Below are positions 1-8,424 of a DNA stretch of 64,000 bases, one piece after another. This DNA comes from Methylophilaceae bacterium LSUCC0665 (lineage in GTDB: Bacteria > Pseudomonadota > Gammaproteobacteria > Burkholderiales > Methylophilaceae): assembly GCA_024919215.1 (NCBI GenBank), contig CP103437.1, forward strand, positions 310,001 to 374,000. Direction: 5' to 3'. Each line of letters opens with the position of its first letter. Position 1 is the first letter of the stretch. The translations under genes were made by a program, and so were the position numbers. Under the pieces are notes generated by a model. That model did not search any database, was not told the origin of the DNA, and worked only from the letters and a program-made list of their open reading frames with translations.

Positions 1-270
1 GTAGTCGGTAATTCTGAGTTTTTATCTAATGCCTTTATTACGTCAGGTGGAAACCTAGATTTAGGCGTCAATTTAGTGAACTGGCTTAGTGGTGATGATA
101 AGCTCATTAATATTCAACCCATGCCGCTTAAAGATGTAAATGTTACAATTCCTGAAACACGAACATCATTTGTCATTGCTTGGACTATATTTCATAGCTT
201 TCAATATTTTATTCCTGTTGGATTATTTATTGGCGGCATTTGGTTGTGGCTCAGAAGAAGAAAGAGATAA
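1..270 (+). CDS. GldG-like ABC-transport auxiliary protein, C-terminal fragment
   Basis: Only the last 89 residues lie in the window; the reading frame is open from base 1, so the start is upstream. The visible part ends with a soluble segment (around NLVNWLSGDD), one hydrophobic membrane helix (FHSFQYFIPVGLFIGGIWLW) and a short basic tail RRRKR, so the C-terminus is anchored in the membrane. This architecture, and a DUF4340 gene 11 bases downstream, fit the GldG-like component of the ABC system whose operon usually runs ATPase, permease, GldG, DUF4340. Substrate unknown. The GldG call is based mainly on context and on this short tail. Confidence 0.6.
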   Translation, partial: VVGNSEFLSNAFITSGGNLDLGVNLVNWLSGDDKLINIQPMPLKDVNVTIPETRTSFVIAWTIFHSFQYFIPVGLFIGGIWLWLRRRKR

Positions 271-281
271 ACTAATATTGT

Positions 282-1172
282 ATGAATAAAAGATGGCTAC
301 CAATCATAGTTCTAATTTTAGTTATTGCACCCTTGGCTTGGTTTTCTTTAAGCTTTAAAAATCAAGAAATAGCAGATAGTAGTTATGAAATATCTAATTT
401 AAAGTTATCTGAATTTGATGAGATTTTCATTGATTTTCCATCCAAGGCAGCAACGTCCTTTAAAAAAATAAATGGTTATTGGTATCAGACTAAACCTTAT
501 CAAACAAGAGCGGATCAAAACATTGTGTATCGGTTGTTGTCAATTTTGGCTACCAAATCTAAAGAAAAACTTGAATCATTACAAATTGAAAAATATGGCT
601 TAGATAAGCCAAAACTAAAAATGACATTTAGCAATGAAAACCAAAAAGAGGTATTTTCATTTGGAACCTATAACCCAGTGACAGAACAACAGTATGTCCT
701 ATATGACAATAGTGTTTATATCTTAGATGGCATTTTCTCAGAAATGGCAAGTTATCTACCTGTTGAATTAATTGATAAAAAACCATTAGCACCCTTTGAA
801 AAAGTCATGAAATTTGACTTCTCTAGACTTGAGCAATGGCAAGAAAATTATTTGCGAGTAGAAATAGATGATATGGGTAAAATTAAGGCTGATGGGAAAA
901 AAATAGACTATGATGAGATGCAGCTCGCGGAATGGTTTACTGATAATTGGTTAAAAGCAGTGTCGACCGCTGTTGAACCTTATAAGCTCGATGCTAGGAT
1001 TGGATATAAGAGTTTTGATGTTTATTTAGACGATAAAGTAAAGATAACTTTTTATCGTATTCAAGAGTCACCAGAGTTACTATTATTTAGGAAGGATGAA
1101 GGTCTTTTATATCACTTTCCGCAGGATGTTGGATTTACGATGCTAAATCCGAATATATCCCGACAAGATTAA
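282..1172 (+). CDS. DUF4340 domain protein
   Basis: A 296-residue protein with one N-terminal membrane helix (about residues 5-25, IIVLILVIAPLAWFSL) followed by a soluble, probably periplasmic body. Segments such as FKKINGYWYQTKPYQTRAD and LESLQIEKYGLDKPKLKMTF match the beta-rich repeat pattern of DUF4340 proteins, which sit next to GldG-type ABC genes. It follows the GldG-like gene by 11 bases and precedes mutM by 2, so the three are probably cotranscribed. The molecular function of DUF4340 is not established; an accessory role in the same membrane system is inference from gene order. Confidence 0.75.
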   Translation: MNKRWLPIIVLILVIAPLAWFSLSFKNQEIADSSYEISNLKLSEFDEIFIDFPSKAATSFKKINGYWYQTKPYQTRADQNIVYRLLSILATKSKEKLESLQIEKYGLDKPKLKMTFSNENQKEVFSFGTYNPVTEQQYVLYDNSVYILDGIFSEMASYLPVELIDKKPLAPFEKVMKFDFSRLEQWQENYLRVEIDDMGKIKADGKKIDYDEMQLAEWFTDNWLKAVSTAVEPYKLDARIGYKSFDVYLDDKVKITFYRIQESPELLLFRKDEGLLYHFPQDVGFTMLNPNISRQD

Positions 1173-1174
1173 TT

Positions 1175-1990
1175 GTGCCTGAACTTCCAGAGGTTGAAAC
1201 TACAGTCCGTGGAATAAAATCAATAGAGTCATCTGTCATTGAGAGGATTGATGTGTTTAATCCAAATTTGAGATGGCCTATTTCGAATGATCTATCCTTT
1301 TTTTTAGATAACAAAAAAATATTAAGTGTCTATCGTCGGGCAAAGTACATTATTATTAAGTGCTCAAATGCACATCTCGTGATCCACCTTGGTATGACAG
1401 GTAAATTGGTGTTTGCTAAACCTAAAGACACCTTAAAGAAACACGATCATATGCAAATAAAATTTGCCAATAGTGACCAAGTCATTCGATATAACGACCC
1501 AAGGAGATTTGGATCTGCACATCTAGTTAAGAATAAACTTGAAGATTTTAGATTACTGTCTAATCTTGGGATAGAGCCGCTGGCAGAAGAATTTGATGGA
1601 AACTTTCTTTTTACTAAAGCTCGAAACAGAAATGTACCAATAAAAGCTTTTATCATGAATCATCACATAGTTGTAGGTGTTGGTAATATCTATGCCAGTG
1701 AGGCATTATTTTTATCAGGAGTCAGGCCATCGATTCCAGCAAGAAGGGTTACAAGAAAAAAAATGGAGGTACTAGTAAAAAATATTAAATATGTTTTATC
1801 TATCGCAATCGAAAAAGGTGGATCAACTATTAGTGATTTTATGAACACAAAAGGGGAGCAGGGTTACTTCCAAATTGACCACCAAGTATACAATCGTGAA
1901 GGTCAGCCTTGCAATCAATGTGGAGCTAAGATAAAAAAAATAATTATTGGTCAGCGTTCAAGTTTTTTTTGCAGTAGCTGCCAATGTTGA
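1175..1990 (+). CDS. mutM: Formamidopyrimidine-DNA glycosylase
   Basis: Base-excision repair enzyme that removes 8-oxoguanine and ring-opened purines from DNA and nicks the strand by beta,delta-elimination. The N-terminus is PELPEVET, giving the catalytic Pro2 and Glu3; Lys57 (YRRAKY) is the conserved DNA-contacting lysine. The C-terminus has the zinc finger with cysteines 246, 249, 266 and 269. Length 271 is normal. The start is GTG, forced because the PELPE motif must follow residue 1 directly; it lies 2 bases after the DUF4340 stop. The 3' end overlaps the convergent symporter gene by 33 bases. Confidence 0.97.
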   Translation: MPELPEVETTVRGIKSIESSVIERIDVFNPNLRWPISNDLSFFLDNKKILSVYRRAKYIIIKCSNAHLVIHLGMTGKLVFAKPKDTLKKHDHMQIKFANSDQVIRYNDPRRFGSAHLVKNKLEDFRLLSNLGIEPLAEEFDGNFLFTKARNRNVPIKAFIMNHHIVVGVGNIYASEALFLSGVRPSIPARRVTRKKMEVLVKNIKYVLSIAIEKGGSTISDFMNTKGEQGYFQIDHQVYNREGQPCNQCGAKIKKIIIGQRSSFFCSSCQC

Positions 1991-3388
1991 TTGTTGAGTC
2001 ATGAGAGAAACTACAACCATTGATAAGATGCTCACAAATAATCCAATTAGTTGAGCTGGTATTAATCCACTCTCTCCAAATACAACTTCAAAGAAGATCC
2101 AGGTCGCAATCCCAAAGCAAATAGATGCCAATGCGCCGTGATGATTAGCTTTTTTCCAAAAAATGCCAAAAATAAGCGGGGTAAATGCTCCAGCTAAGGT
2201 AACTTTATAAGCAGACTCTACCATTTGAAAAATAGTTAAATCTGATGCTAGAGCATAATTCAATACTACAAAAGAGAATGCTACCAAACATATTCTCATC
2301 ATTTTAAGAAATTCTTTATCAGTCATTCCTGGCCTGAGGGGTTTGATAACATTTTCTGCAAATGTAACAGATGGTGCTAGCAGTGTTGCAGACGAGCAAC
2401 TCATAATTGCAGATATCACCGCTCCAAAAAAAATTATTTGTGCAATTGGTGGAGTGTATTTAATAATAAACTCAGGGAGCACATATTGGGAGTCAAATTC
2501 AATAATTGACTGAAAATACAGCGGATCGATTATTGTTGCTGAATAAGCAATAAACATTGGAACGAATGTAAAAGCAAAATAAATTGATGCTCCAAAAATA
2601 GACCCCCAGAAAGCAATCTTAGCACTTTTGGCAGAGGTAATTCTTTGAAAAACATCTTGCTGGGGGATGGATCCCAGCATTAATGTAACCCACACGCCAA
2701 AAAATGAAATCCATGTAAAAATATCACCCTTAGGCCAAAAATCAAATTTGTTATTTTCTCTCGCATGATCAAGCACATAGGTAATACCGCCAGACATGTC
2801 AGATACGATATAGCTTATAAAGAGCAGGCCAGAAATAATTACCAACATTTGAATAAAATCAAGAATAGCAACTGATAACATACCGCCAAGAGTAGTGTAT
2901 GAAACGACGATAAGAGTCCCAATAATCATTCCTACCTCTTCTGAGACTTGATGACCGCTTAATACGCTGATGATCAAACCTAATGCTTTAATTTGGGCAG
3001 CAACCCATCCAAGGTATGAAATCAAAATAGCAATTGACGTTATGACTTCAATTTTACGGTCATATCTTTTGCGATAAAAATCACCAAGAGTTATAAAATT
3101 AAGATGGTATAAATATTTAGAGAATAGAAAACCTGCAATAATAAGACACAGGCTAGCCCCAAATGGATCTGCAACCAACCCATGCAACCCTTCGTTGACA
3201 AATGTGGAGGAAACTCCAAAGATGGCCTCAGCACCAAACCATGTGGCAAAGACAGTTGCAATGACAACCGGCAAGGGTAAATGCCGTCCTGCGATGGCAA
3301 AATCTCGCGTATTTTTAACTTTCGTGGATACGTAAAATCCTATACCAACAGATATCAGTATATAAACACAAACAAAAGTGAGAAGCAT
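1958..3388 (-). CDS. Sodium:solute symporter family protein
   Basis: A 476-residue, strongly hydrophobic protein with about 13 membrane helices, the usual size and topology of the SSS family. The N-terminal segment TKVKNTRDFAIAGRHLPLPVVIATVFATWFGAEAIFG is the family's TM1 region; GGMLSVAILDFIQMLVI and SCSSATLLAPS are further family-like stretches. Substrate cannot be told from sequence. It starts 18 bases after ubiB and ends the rpoH-DUF971-ubiE-ubiJ-ubiB run, so it is probably transcribed with it. Its last 33 bases are antisense to the end of mutM. Confidence 0.88.
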   Translation of the reverse strand: MLLTFVCVYILISVGIGFYVSTKVKNTRDFAIAGRHLPLPVVIATVFATWFGAEAIFGVSSTFVNEGLHGLVADPFGASLCLIIAGFLFSKYLYHLNFITLGDFYRKRYDRKIEVITSIAILISYLGWVAAQIKALGLIISVLSGHQVSEEVGMIIGTLIVVSYTTLGGMLSVAILDFIQMLVIISGLLFISYIVSDMSGGITYVLDHARENNKFDFWPKGDIFTWISFFGVWVTLMLGSIPQQDVFQRITSAKSAKIAFWGSIFGASIYFAFTFVPMFIAYSATIIDPLYFQSIIEFDSQYVLPEFIIKYTPPIAQIIFFGAVISAIMSCSSATLLAPSVTFAENVIKPLRPGMTDKEFLKMMRICLVAFSFVVLNYALASDLTIFQMVESAYKVTLAGAFTPLIFGIFWKKANHHGALASICFGIATWIFFEVVFGESGLIPAQLIGLFVSILSMVVVSLMTQQSTLAATAKKT

Positions 3389-3406
3389 ATGTTCGAAATT
3401 TGTTGA

Positions 3407-4930
3407 TTAAAAAAGAAAAATAATAATAAATAATTGAACGCACATCAATATAAAAAAAACAGCAATAACCCATTTTAAATAATTATTATTTTTTTTATGC
3501 TGCACATTTGAGAGCTGTTGTTTTACTAATTGACTTGATAAATCAAGTTGCTGCGTTTTAAGTTGCTCGTAGTGTGGAAGATTTTTAATAATATTGAGCC
3601 ATTTTGGAAAATCTTTCTTTAGAGATTTAATAAAGTGTTTAATACCCAGCTGTTCTTTGAGCCATTTTTCTAAAAAAGGCCTGGCGGTTTTCCAAAGGTC
3701 TAGATCTGGATTCAATTCTCGGCCAAGACCCTCCACATTTAATAAAGTTTTTTGAAGCATCGTGAGTTGAGGCTGTATTTCCATGTTAAATTGTCTGGAA
3801 GTTTGAAAAAGCCTGATCAGTAATTTACCGAAAGAGATTTCTTTGAGTGGTTTATTAAATATGGGCTCACAAACTGCTCTTATTGCATTCTCAAATTCAT
3901 CTACTGAGGTGTCTGACGGCACCCAATTGGAGTCAAGATGAGCTTGAGCTACTCCACGGTAATCTCGATTAAAAAAGCAAACAAAGTTTTTAGCCAAATA
4001 GTATTTATCCTCCTCGTTAAGGGTGCCCATAATCCCAAAATCCATTGCCACGTAACGCCCATCTTTCGCAACTTGTATATTTCCTGGATGCATGTCAGCA
4101 TGAAAAAAACCATCTCTAAAGACTTGGGTGAAGAAAATGGTGACCCCATTTTCTGATAGTTCAATCAGATCTATTTTATTTTTCTTTAATACGTCTATTT
4201 GCGATATCGGAATACCATCCATTGCTTCCATTACCATCACTTTTTCATGACAGAAGTCCCAATATACTTTTGGCACAATCAATAATTTTTTATCTTTGAA
4301 GTTTTCTCCCAAGTGCTCACAATGCCCTGCCTCTAGGAGGAGATTTAATTCTGATTTAGTATGTTTCTCAAATTCATTTACTACCTCAACTGGCTTTAAA
4401 CGCTTTCCTTCAGACCATAAAATTTTTAATAAACCAGCAACCCACTTGAGGAGCTTGATGTTATTTTTAACTTGTCTCTCTATATCAGGCCTTAAGATTT
4501 TAATTGCTACTTTTGAACCATCCATCAATTCACCAAGATACACTTGAGCAACAGAGGCGCTAGCAATAGGCTTTTCTGAAATATGCCTAAATATTTTTTG
4601 ATAACCTGCTGGATAAGCTTCATCAAGAATTTTCTTTGTTTCTTTAAAACTGAAGGGAGGTACTTTATCCTGAAGTTTTGCTAGCTCATTAGCAATATCA
4701 GTGGGTAAAAGGTCTCGTCTTGTTGATAACATTTGCCCAAATTTAACAAATATTGGTCCAGCTACTTCAAGAGATCTTCTTAAGTTTTCAGGTTTTGAGC
4801 CACCTTTAAAAATTCGAATTGGGAAAAGTAAATAGGAAATAAATCTTACATACACATTAGTATTAAAAAATAAATCTAATTTATAAAATAAGGCGATGTA
4901 TAAGAATCTTAAAAACTTAAAAATAGTCAT
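3407..4930 (-). CDS. ubiB: Ubiquinone biosynthesis regulatory kinase-like protein UbiB
   Basis: Membrane-anchored atypical kinase/ATPase (ABC1/ADCK family) needed for ubiquinone synthesis. Family signatures are present: KFGQ at 63-66, the alanine-containing nucleotide loop SASVAQV at 124-130, Lys144 (VAIK), the catalytic HADMHPGN at 277-284, and DFG at 297-299. One strong C-terminal hydrophobic segment (about 484-507) is the usual membrane anchor. Length 507 is close to that of other proteobacterial UbiB proteins. It overlaps ubiJ by 4 bases (ATGA), giving the order ubiE-ubiJ-ubiB also found in E. coli. Together with UbiJ it likely handles or presents the lipid intermediates. Confidence 0.95.
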   Translation of the reverse strand: MTIFKFLRFLYIALFYKLDLFFNTNVYVRFISYLLFPIRIFKGGSKPENLRRSLEVAGPIFVKFGQMLSTRRDLLPTDIANELAKLQDKVPPFSFKETKKILDEAYPAGYQKIFRHISEKPIASASVAQVYLGELMDGSKVAIKILRPDIERQVKNNIKLLKWVAGLLKILWSEGKRLKPVEVVNEFEKHTKSELNLLLEAGHCEHLGENFKDKKLLIVPKVYWDFCHEKVMVMEAMDGIPISQIDVLKKNKIDLIELSENGVTIFFTQVFRDGFFHADMHPGNIQVAKDGRYVAMDFGIMGTLNEEDKYYLAKNFVCFFNRDYRGVAQAHLDSNWVPSDTSVDEFENAIRAVCEPIFNKPLKEISFGKLLIRLFQTSRQFNMEIQPQLTMLQKTLLNVEGLGRELNPDLDLWKTARPFLEKWLKEQLGIKHFIKSLKKDFPKWLNIIKNLPHYEQLKTQQLDLSSQLVKQQLSNVQHKKNNNYLKWVIAVFFILMCVQLFIIIFLF

Positions 4931-5502
4931 TTAAAGATCTCATTATATTTACGTTGTAAGTTTTCAAAACGTATTGAAAGCTCATCAACATCGTCATTAA
5001 ATTCTTTTACTTGATAGATTTTGGCAAAAATTTTATTTTCTTCTTGATAATACTCAACAGTTGTTTCGATTATATTTTTGGTAATATCACGAATCCGAGT
5101 GATAATTTTTTTTGATAATCTCTGATAGATTCCTGCAGCTTGAGGGCCCAGATATTTTTCTACCTCTAGGCTTAAATCCCATTCTAAATTTTTTAAAATC
5201 TCACTCATTTTTTTTGCTAATTTCATATCCCCTTGGATTTCAATATCATCAAGATCTTGCTTTGTTATTATTTGGAAGACCGTTTTATTTGAAATTTTGA
5301 TAGTTAAGCTTGGTTGTGACTCAGAATTGTTGACTAATGAGAGTGAACCATCATTATTGATCTGCATTAACTGGATAATAAAATCATTGCCGTAGCTCAA
5401 TTGGATTATTTTTCCTCCAAAATCAATCAGATGGGGTTTTATCCAATCATTTTGATGAAGAATATGGTTCACTCCATCCATCATTTTAGTTTTTACCATC
5501 AT
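4927..5502 (-). CDS. ubiJ: Ubiquinone biosynthesis accessory factor UbiJ (SCP2-like)
   Basis: A 191-residue protein placed between ubiE and ubiB with 4-base overlaps on both sides. The N-terminal two thirds resemble a sterol-carrier-protein-2 fold: SLTIKISNKTVFQIITKQ followed by IEIQGDMKLAKKMSEILKNLEWDLSLEVEKYLGP. The C-terminal 40 residues are a charged helical tail (DDVDELSIRFENLQRKYNEIF). In E. coli UbiJ binds the octaprenyl-phenol intermediates and scaffolds the Ubi complex. The sequence family is weakly conserved, so gene order carries much of this call. Confidence 0.88.
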   Translation of the reverse strand: MMVKTKMMDGVNHILHQNDWIKPHLIDFGGKIIQLSYGNDFIIQLMQINNDGSLSLVNNSESQPSLTIKISNKTVFQIITKQDLDDIEIQGDMKLAKKMSEILKNLEWDLSLEVEKYLGPQAAGIYQRLSKKIITRIRDITKNIIETTVEYYQEENKIFAKIYQVKEFNDDVDELSIRFENLQRKYNEIFK

Positions 5503-6233
5503 GATTTATATCCAGAGTGAACAGAGACTATTCCTGCTGATAGATTGGTGTATTTAGTTTTACAAAAACCAGCCTCATTAAGCATTTGTAACAATTTTGC
5601 TTGGTCTGGGTGCACACGAATTGATTCTGCTAAATATTGATAGCTTTTTTCATCATCTGCAATTTTCTTGCCAATTCTAGGAATAATTTTAAATGAAAAG
5701 AGATCATATATTTTTTCCAGAGAAGGGTGAATTTTAGAAAATTCAAGAATTACAATCCTACCACCTGGCTTTAGGCATCTAAATACTTCATTTAAGACGG
5801 ACTGTTTATTGGTCATATTTCTTAATCCAAAACCAATGCTGACTAGATTAAATGAATTGTCAGGGAATGGAATGTGTTCTGCATTAATGAGCATGGAAGA
5901 TATAATTAAGCCCTGATCAATGATTTTCTTTTGACCCTCTTCAAGCATGCTTTGATTTATATCGCTATGAATTACAGATGCTTTAGGATTCTTTTTTTTG
6001 AATAAAATTGAGAGATCTCCAGATCCTGCAGCTAAATCTAGAATATGATCATTATCTTTTATAGCAATATCAGAAGCAATATAACGCTTCCAAAGTCGAT
6101 GAAGACCGAAAGACATGATGTCATTCATTAAATCATATTTGGAAGCAACTGATGAAAAGACCTCTTTAACTAAAGGTTCTTTTTCTTCAATATTGATTTC
6201 ACTAAATCCGAAATGCGTTTTATTTTTTTTCAA
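5499..6233 (-). CDS. ubiE: Ubiquinone/menaquinone biosynthesis C-methyltransferase UbiE
   Basis: SAM-dependent methyltransferase that adds the C-methyl group to the benzoquinol ring during ubiquinone synthesis. The SAM-binding motif LDLAAGSGD is at residues 65-73, preceded by the family block VFSSVASKYDLMNDIMSFGLHRLWKR (about 25-50), which is diagnostic of UbiE. The motif GFGLRNMTNKQ in the middle and FSAGIV-like LSAGIVSVHSGYK at the C-terminus also match. Length 244 is typical. It overlaps the upstream DUF971 gene by 14 bases and the downstream ubiJ by 4, so translational coupling is likely. Confidence 0.97.
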   Translation of the reverse strand: MKKNKTHFGFSEINIEEKEPLVKEVFSSVASKYDLMNDIMSFGLHRLWKRYIASDIAIKDNDHILDLAAGSGDLSILFKKKNPKASVIHSDINQSMLEEGQKKIIDQGLIISSMLINAEHIPFPDNSFNLVSIGFGLRNMTNKQSVLNEVFRCLKPGGRIVILEFSKIHPSLEKIYDLFSFKIIPRIGKKIADDEKSYQYLAESIRVHPDQAKLLQMLNEAGFCKTKYTNLSAGIVSVHSGYKS

Positions 6234-6573
6234 AATGTTGTTTTAGTTTTATTTGATAGTCTTGCCATAAAATATCATAATTTGATGCCAATTCATAAAG
6301 ATAATCCCATGTATACAAGCCTGTATCATGTCCATCGCTGAAAATTAGTTTGATAGCATAATTACCAACAGGCTCAATGCCTTGAATTTCAACATTTTCT
6401 TTTCCTATTTGAAGGACAGCTTCGGATGGATGGTGACCTTGAACTTCTGCGGAAGGTGAAAATACTCTCAAAAATTCAGCAGAGAGCATACATTCAGTAT
6501 TGTTGTTGAAGTTAATTTTTAGAAGCTTTTGATCTTGATGATAATTAATTTCAACAGGGGTGGGCACAGACAC
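6220..6573 (-). CDS. DUF971 family protein
   Basis: A 117-residue protein of the DUF971 family (the domain also called gamma-butyrobetaine hydroxylase-like N-terminal). Recognisable stretches are PVEINYHQDQKLLKINF, the LSAEFLRVFSPSAEVQGH motif, and IEPVGNYAIKLIFSDGHDTGLYTWDYLYELA, which is the most conserved part of the family. Its small size fits the stand-alone bacterial form. In betaproteobacteria a DUF971 gene often precedes ubiE, as here with a 14-base overlap. Stand-alone members have no firmly established role; links to iron-sulfur or quinone metabolism would be inference. Confidence 0.85.
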   Translation of the reverse strand: MSVPTPVEINYHQDQKLLKINFNNNTECMLSAEFLRVFSPSAEVQGHHPSEAVLQIGKENVEIQGIEPVGNYAIKLIFSDGHDTGLYTWDYLYELASNYDILWQDYQIKLKQHFEKK

Positions 6574-6580
6574 AATTTAA

Positions 6581-7426
6581 CTACATTAAGCTTTTTAATT
6601 TTTTCAAAGCGTTTTGTTCTATTTGCCTAATTCTTTCTGCAGACACACCAAGCTCATCAGCTAGTTCATGGAGCGTTTTGGATTTTTCTTCATTGAGCCA
6701 TCTTGATTCTAGAACGTATCGGCTTCGTTCATCGATCGATTTAATAGCATTAGTTAATGCTGAAATGCTATTAGATTCTGATTCTTTGGAAATTAATTGC
6801 TTTAATGGATCGGCATTGTCATCTTTTAAATAAGATATAGGACGAAATATTTCATCCTCATTATCGTCATCTTGGTAATCAAGTGCAATTTCATTACCAT
6901 TGAAACGATATTCCATCTCCTTAACATCAGCTTCTTTAACATTTAATTCTTTTGCAATCTCTTTAATTTCATCTTGCTTAAGAGGTTGTAATGTTTTTTT
7001 CATGCTGCGGAGATTAAAGAATAATTTTCTTTGTGCCTTAGTGGTCGCTGTTTTAACTAAACGCCAATTGCGAACAACAAATTCTTGAATTTCTGCTTTA
7101 ATCCAGTATATCGCGAATGACACAAGCCTGACTCCACGAGATGGATCAAATCGTTTCACAGCTTTCATCAATCCAATATTTCCTTCCTGGACAAGATCTG
7201 CCTGATTGAGACCATAACCTGAATAGGAGCGAGCAATTTTTATTACCAGCCTTAAATGAGACATAATTAACTGTCGAGCAGCCGTAAGATCATTTTCTTC
7301 ATGAAGTTTTTTTGCTAAACCTATCTCTTCTTCTTCGGTAAGCAAAGGAATTGCCTGCACCTGCTGTTGGTACAAGTCAAAGCTATCCAAAGACGGACTT
7401 AAGGGTATAGTTAAAGCATTGTTCAT
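6581..7426 (-). CDS. rpoH: RNA polymerase heat-shock sigma factor (sigma-32)
   Basis: Alternative sigma factor that directs RNA polymerase to heat-shock promoters. The RpoH box QRKLFFNLR at residues 132-140 separates it from RpoD and RpoS. Region 2 reads HLRLVIKIARSYSGYGLNQADLVQEGNIGLMKAV (about 57-90), and region 4 ends in a helix-turn-helix (TLHELADELGVSAERIRQIEQNALKKL). Length 281 is normal. It lies 89 bases after ftsX and 7 bases before the DUF971 gene, and seems to head the operon that continues into ubiEJB. A CIRCE operator overlaps its promoter (see 7457-7511), so HrcA probably represses it. Confidence 0.97.
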   Translation of the reverse strand: MNNALTIPLSPSLDSFDLYQQQVQAIPLLTEEEEIGLAKKLHEENDLTAARQLIMSHLRLVIKIARSYSGYGLNQADLVQEGNIGLMKAVKRFDPSRGVRLVSFAIYWIKAEIQEFVVRNWRLVKTATTKAQRKLFFNLRSMKKTLQPLKQDEIKEIAKELNVKEADVKEMEYRFNGNEIALDYQDDDNEDEIFRPISYLKDDNADPLKQLISKESESNSISALTNAIKSIDERSRYVLESRWLNEEKSKTLHELADELGVSAERIRQIEQNALKKLKSLM

Positions 7427-7456
7427 AAAATAATTTCCTTAATGTTTATCATGATT

Positions 7457-7483
7457 TTAGCACTCTATAGCTAAGAGTGCTAA
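7457..7483 (-). promoter_or_regulatory. CIRCE operator (HrcA binding site) upstream of rpoH
   Basis: A perfect inverted repeat TTAGCACTC - 9 bases - GAGTGCTAA, identical to the CIRCE consensus bound by the heat-shock repressor HrcA. It starts 30 bases upstream of the rpoH start codon and overlaps the predicted -10 element by one base and the predicted transcription start. hrcA is encoded at 32579-33586. Binding should block initiation at this promoter until heat or unfolded protein inactivates HrcA. Confidence 0.95.
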
Positions 7484-7511
7484 TTTTAGATAAAAGTTCA
7501 CTTAAAATCAA
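7483..7511 (-). promoter_or_regulatory. Predicted housekeeping promoter of rpoH
   Basis: Reading the minus strand, TTGATT (7511-7506) is followed by a 17-base spacer and TAAAAT (7488-7483). The last T of the -10 box is the first T of the CIRCE repeat, so repressor and polymerase would compete for the same DNA. The -35 box lies just downstream of the ftsX stop codon, which marks rpoH as separately controlled from ftsYEX. Confidence 0.75.
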
Positions 7512-7515
7512 TGAT

Positions 7516-8424
7516 TTAACTATTATTTTTTAGTTTAGATAAGGTGCGATTTGTCGAGAAATATGAGGCCAGCCAACTGACGGCAACAGACAAAATGATC
7601 ATTATTACATAATGGATAATGAGCAAATCATTCACAGAGATGTTGAAGCCCAATATTGATTCGATAACGTAGGCATAATAGTTGAAAATAAAGATCATTA
7701 GCTTAATGATAGCGATTGCGACGATAGCCCCGCCGATTCCATAAAATACTCCTGTATAAAGGAAAGGTCGCCTAATAAATGCATTAGATGCCCCAATGAG
7801 CTTGCTGACTTCCATTTCATCTTTAAATGACAAAGCTTGTAATCTTATTGTATTGCCGATAATGACAGCCAACACACTTAATAACAGAATTCCTAAAAAG
7901 TTAATCATGAGTTCACCTAAAGATAAAATGGAATTCAATTTATTTACCCAAGCAGAGTCCAGTAAAACATCATCTATGATGGTAAATTCTTTTAGTTCTT
8001 TTACAAGGTAATCAATTTCATTCTCGTCTAATGTTGCTAAGGATAAGTAGAAGCTGTCTGGCAGTGGATTTTTTTCAACCAAACTATCCCCATCAATCAT
8101 AATTTTTTTTTGTAATTTTACCCAGGCATCTTCTTTTTTTTCAAAGGTAATTTTATTAACAATGGGTTGCTCTTTTAAGAAGCTGGTAAATGTTTTGAGT
8201 TCATCATCTTTATACTGGTCTATTAAAAAAATACTAATTTCAGCAGAATATTCAATTTGTGAAGAAGCTTGCTTTATATTTTCTAAAAAGAGTAACGCAG
8301 ACATAGGCAGGCAGGTTGTGATGCCAATAATTATGAACATCACAAGGCTTCCAGCTTTCGCATACAATAATCTGCGTAAAGCAACCTTTAATGCCTCAAT
8401 GTGATTAAGCAGGTAGTTGATCAT
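7516..8424 (-). CDS. ftsX: Cell division protein FtsX
   Basis: Integral membrane subunit of the FtsEX complex, an ABC-type machine at the septum that links cell division to activation of peptidoglycan amidases. The 302 residues show the expected pattern: a cytoplasmic start, TM1 (about 26-46), a periplasmic domain (SQIEYSAEISIFLIDQYKDDE onward), and three further helices in the C-terminal half. The conserved segment LSFKDEMEVSKLIGASNAFIRRPFLYTG is typical of FtsX. It overlaps ftsE by 20 bases in the standard order ftsY-ftsE-ftsX, with rpoH next, as in many proteobacteria. Confidence 0.95.
   Translation of the reverse strand: MINYLLNHIEALKVALRRLLYAKAGSLVMFIIIGITTCLPMSALLFLENIKQASSQIEYSAEISIFLIDQYKDDELKTFTSFLKEQPIVNKITFEKKEDAWVKLQKKIMIDGDSLVEKNPLPDSFYLSLATLDENEIDYLVKELKEFTIIDDVLLDSAWVNKLNSILSLGELMINFLGILLLSVLAVIIGNTIRLQALSFKDEMEVSKLIGASNAFIRRPFLYTGVFYGIGGAIVAIAIIKLMIFIFNYYAYVIESILGFNISVNDLLIIHYVIMIILSVAVSWLASYFSTNRTLSKLKNNS

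Noticed and set aside
1447-1656. Reading frames of 60-100 codons lying antisense to or out of frame within larger genes throughout the window (this one in mutM is an example)
   Set aside because: They have no family features and overlap well-supported genes.
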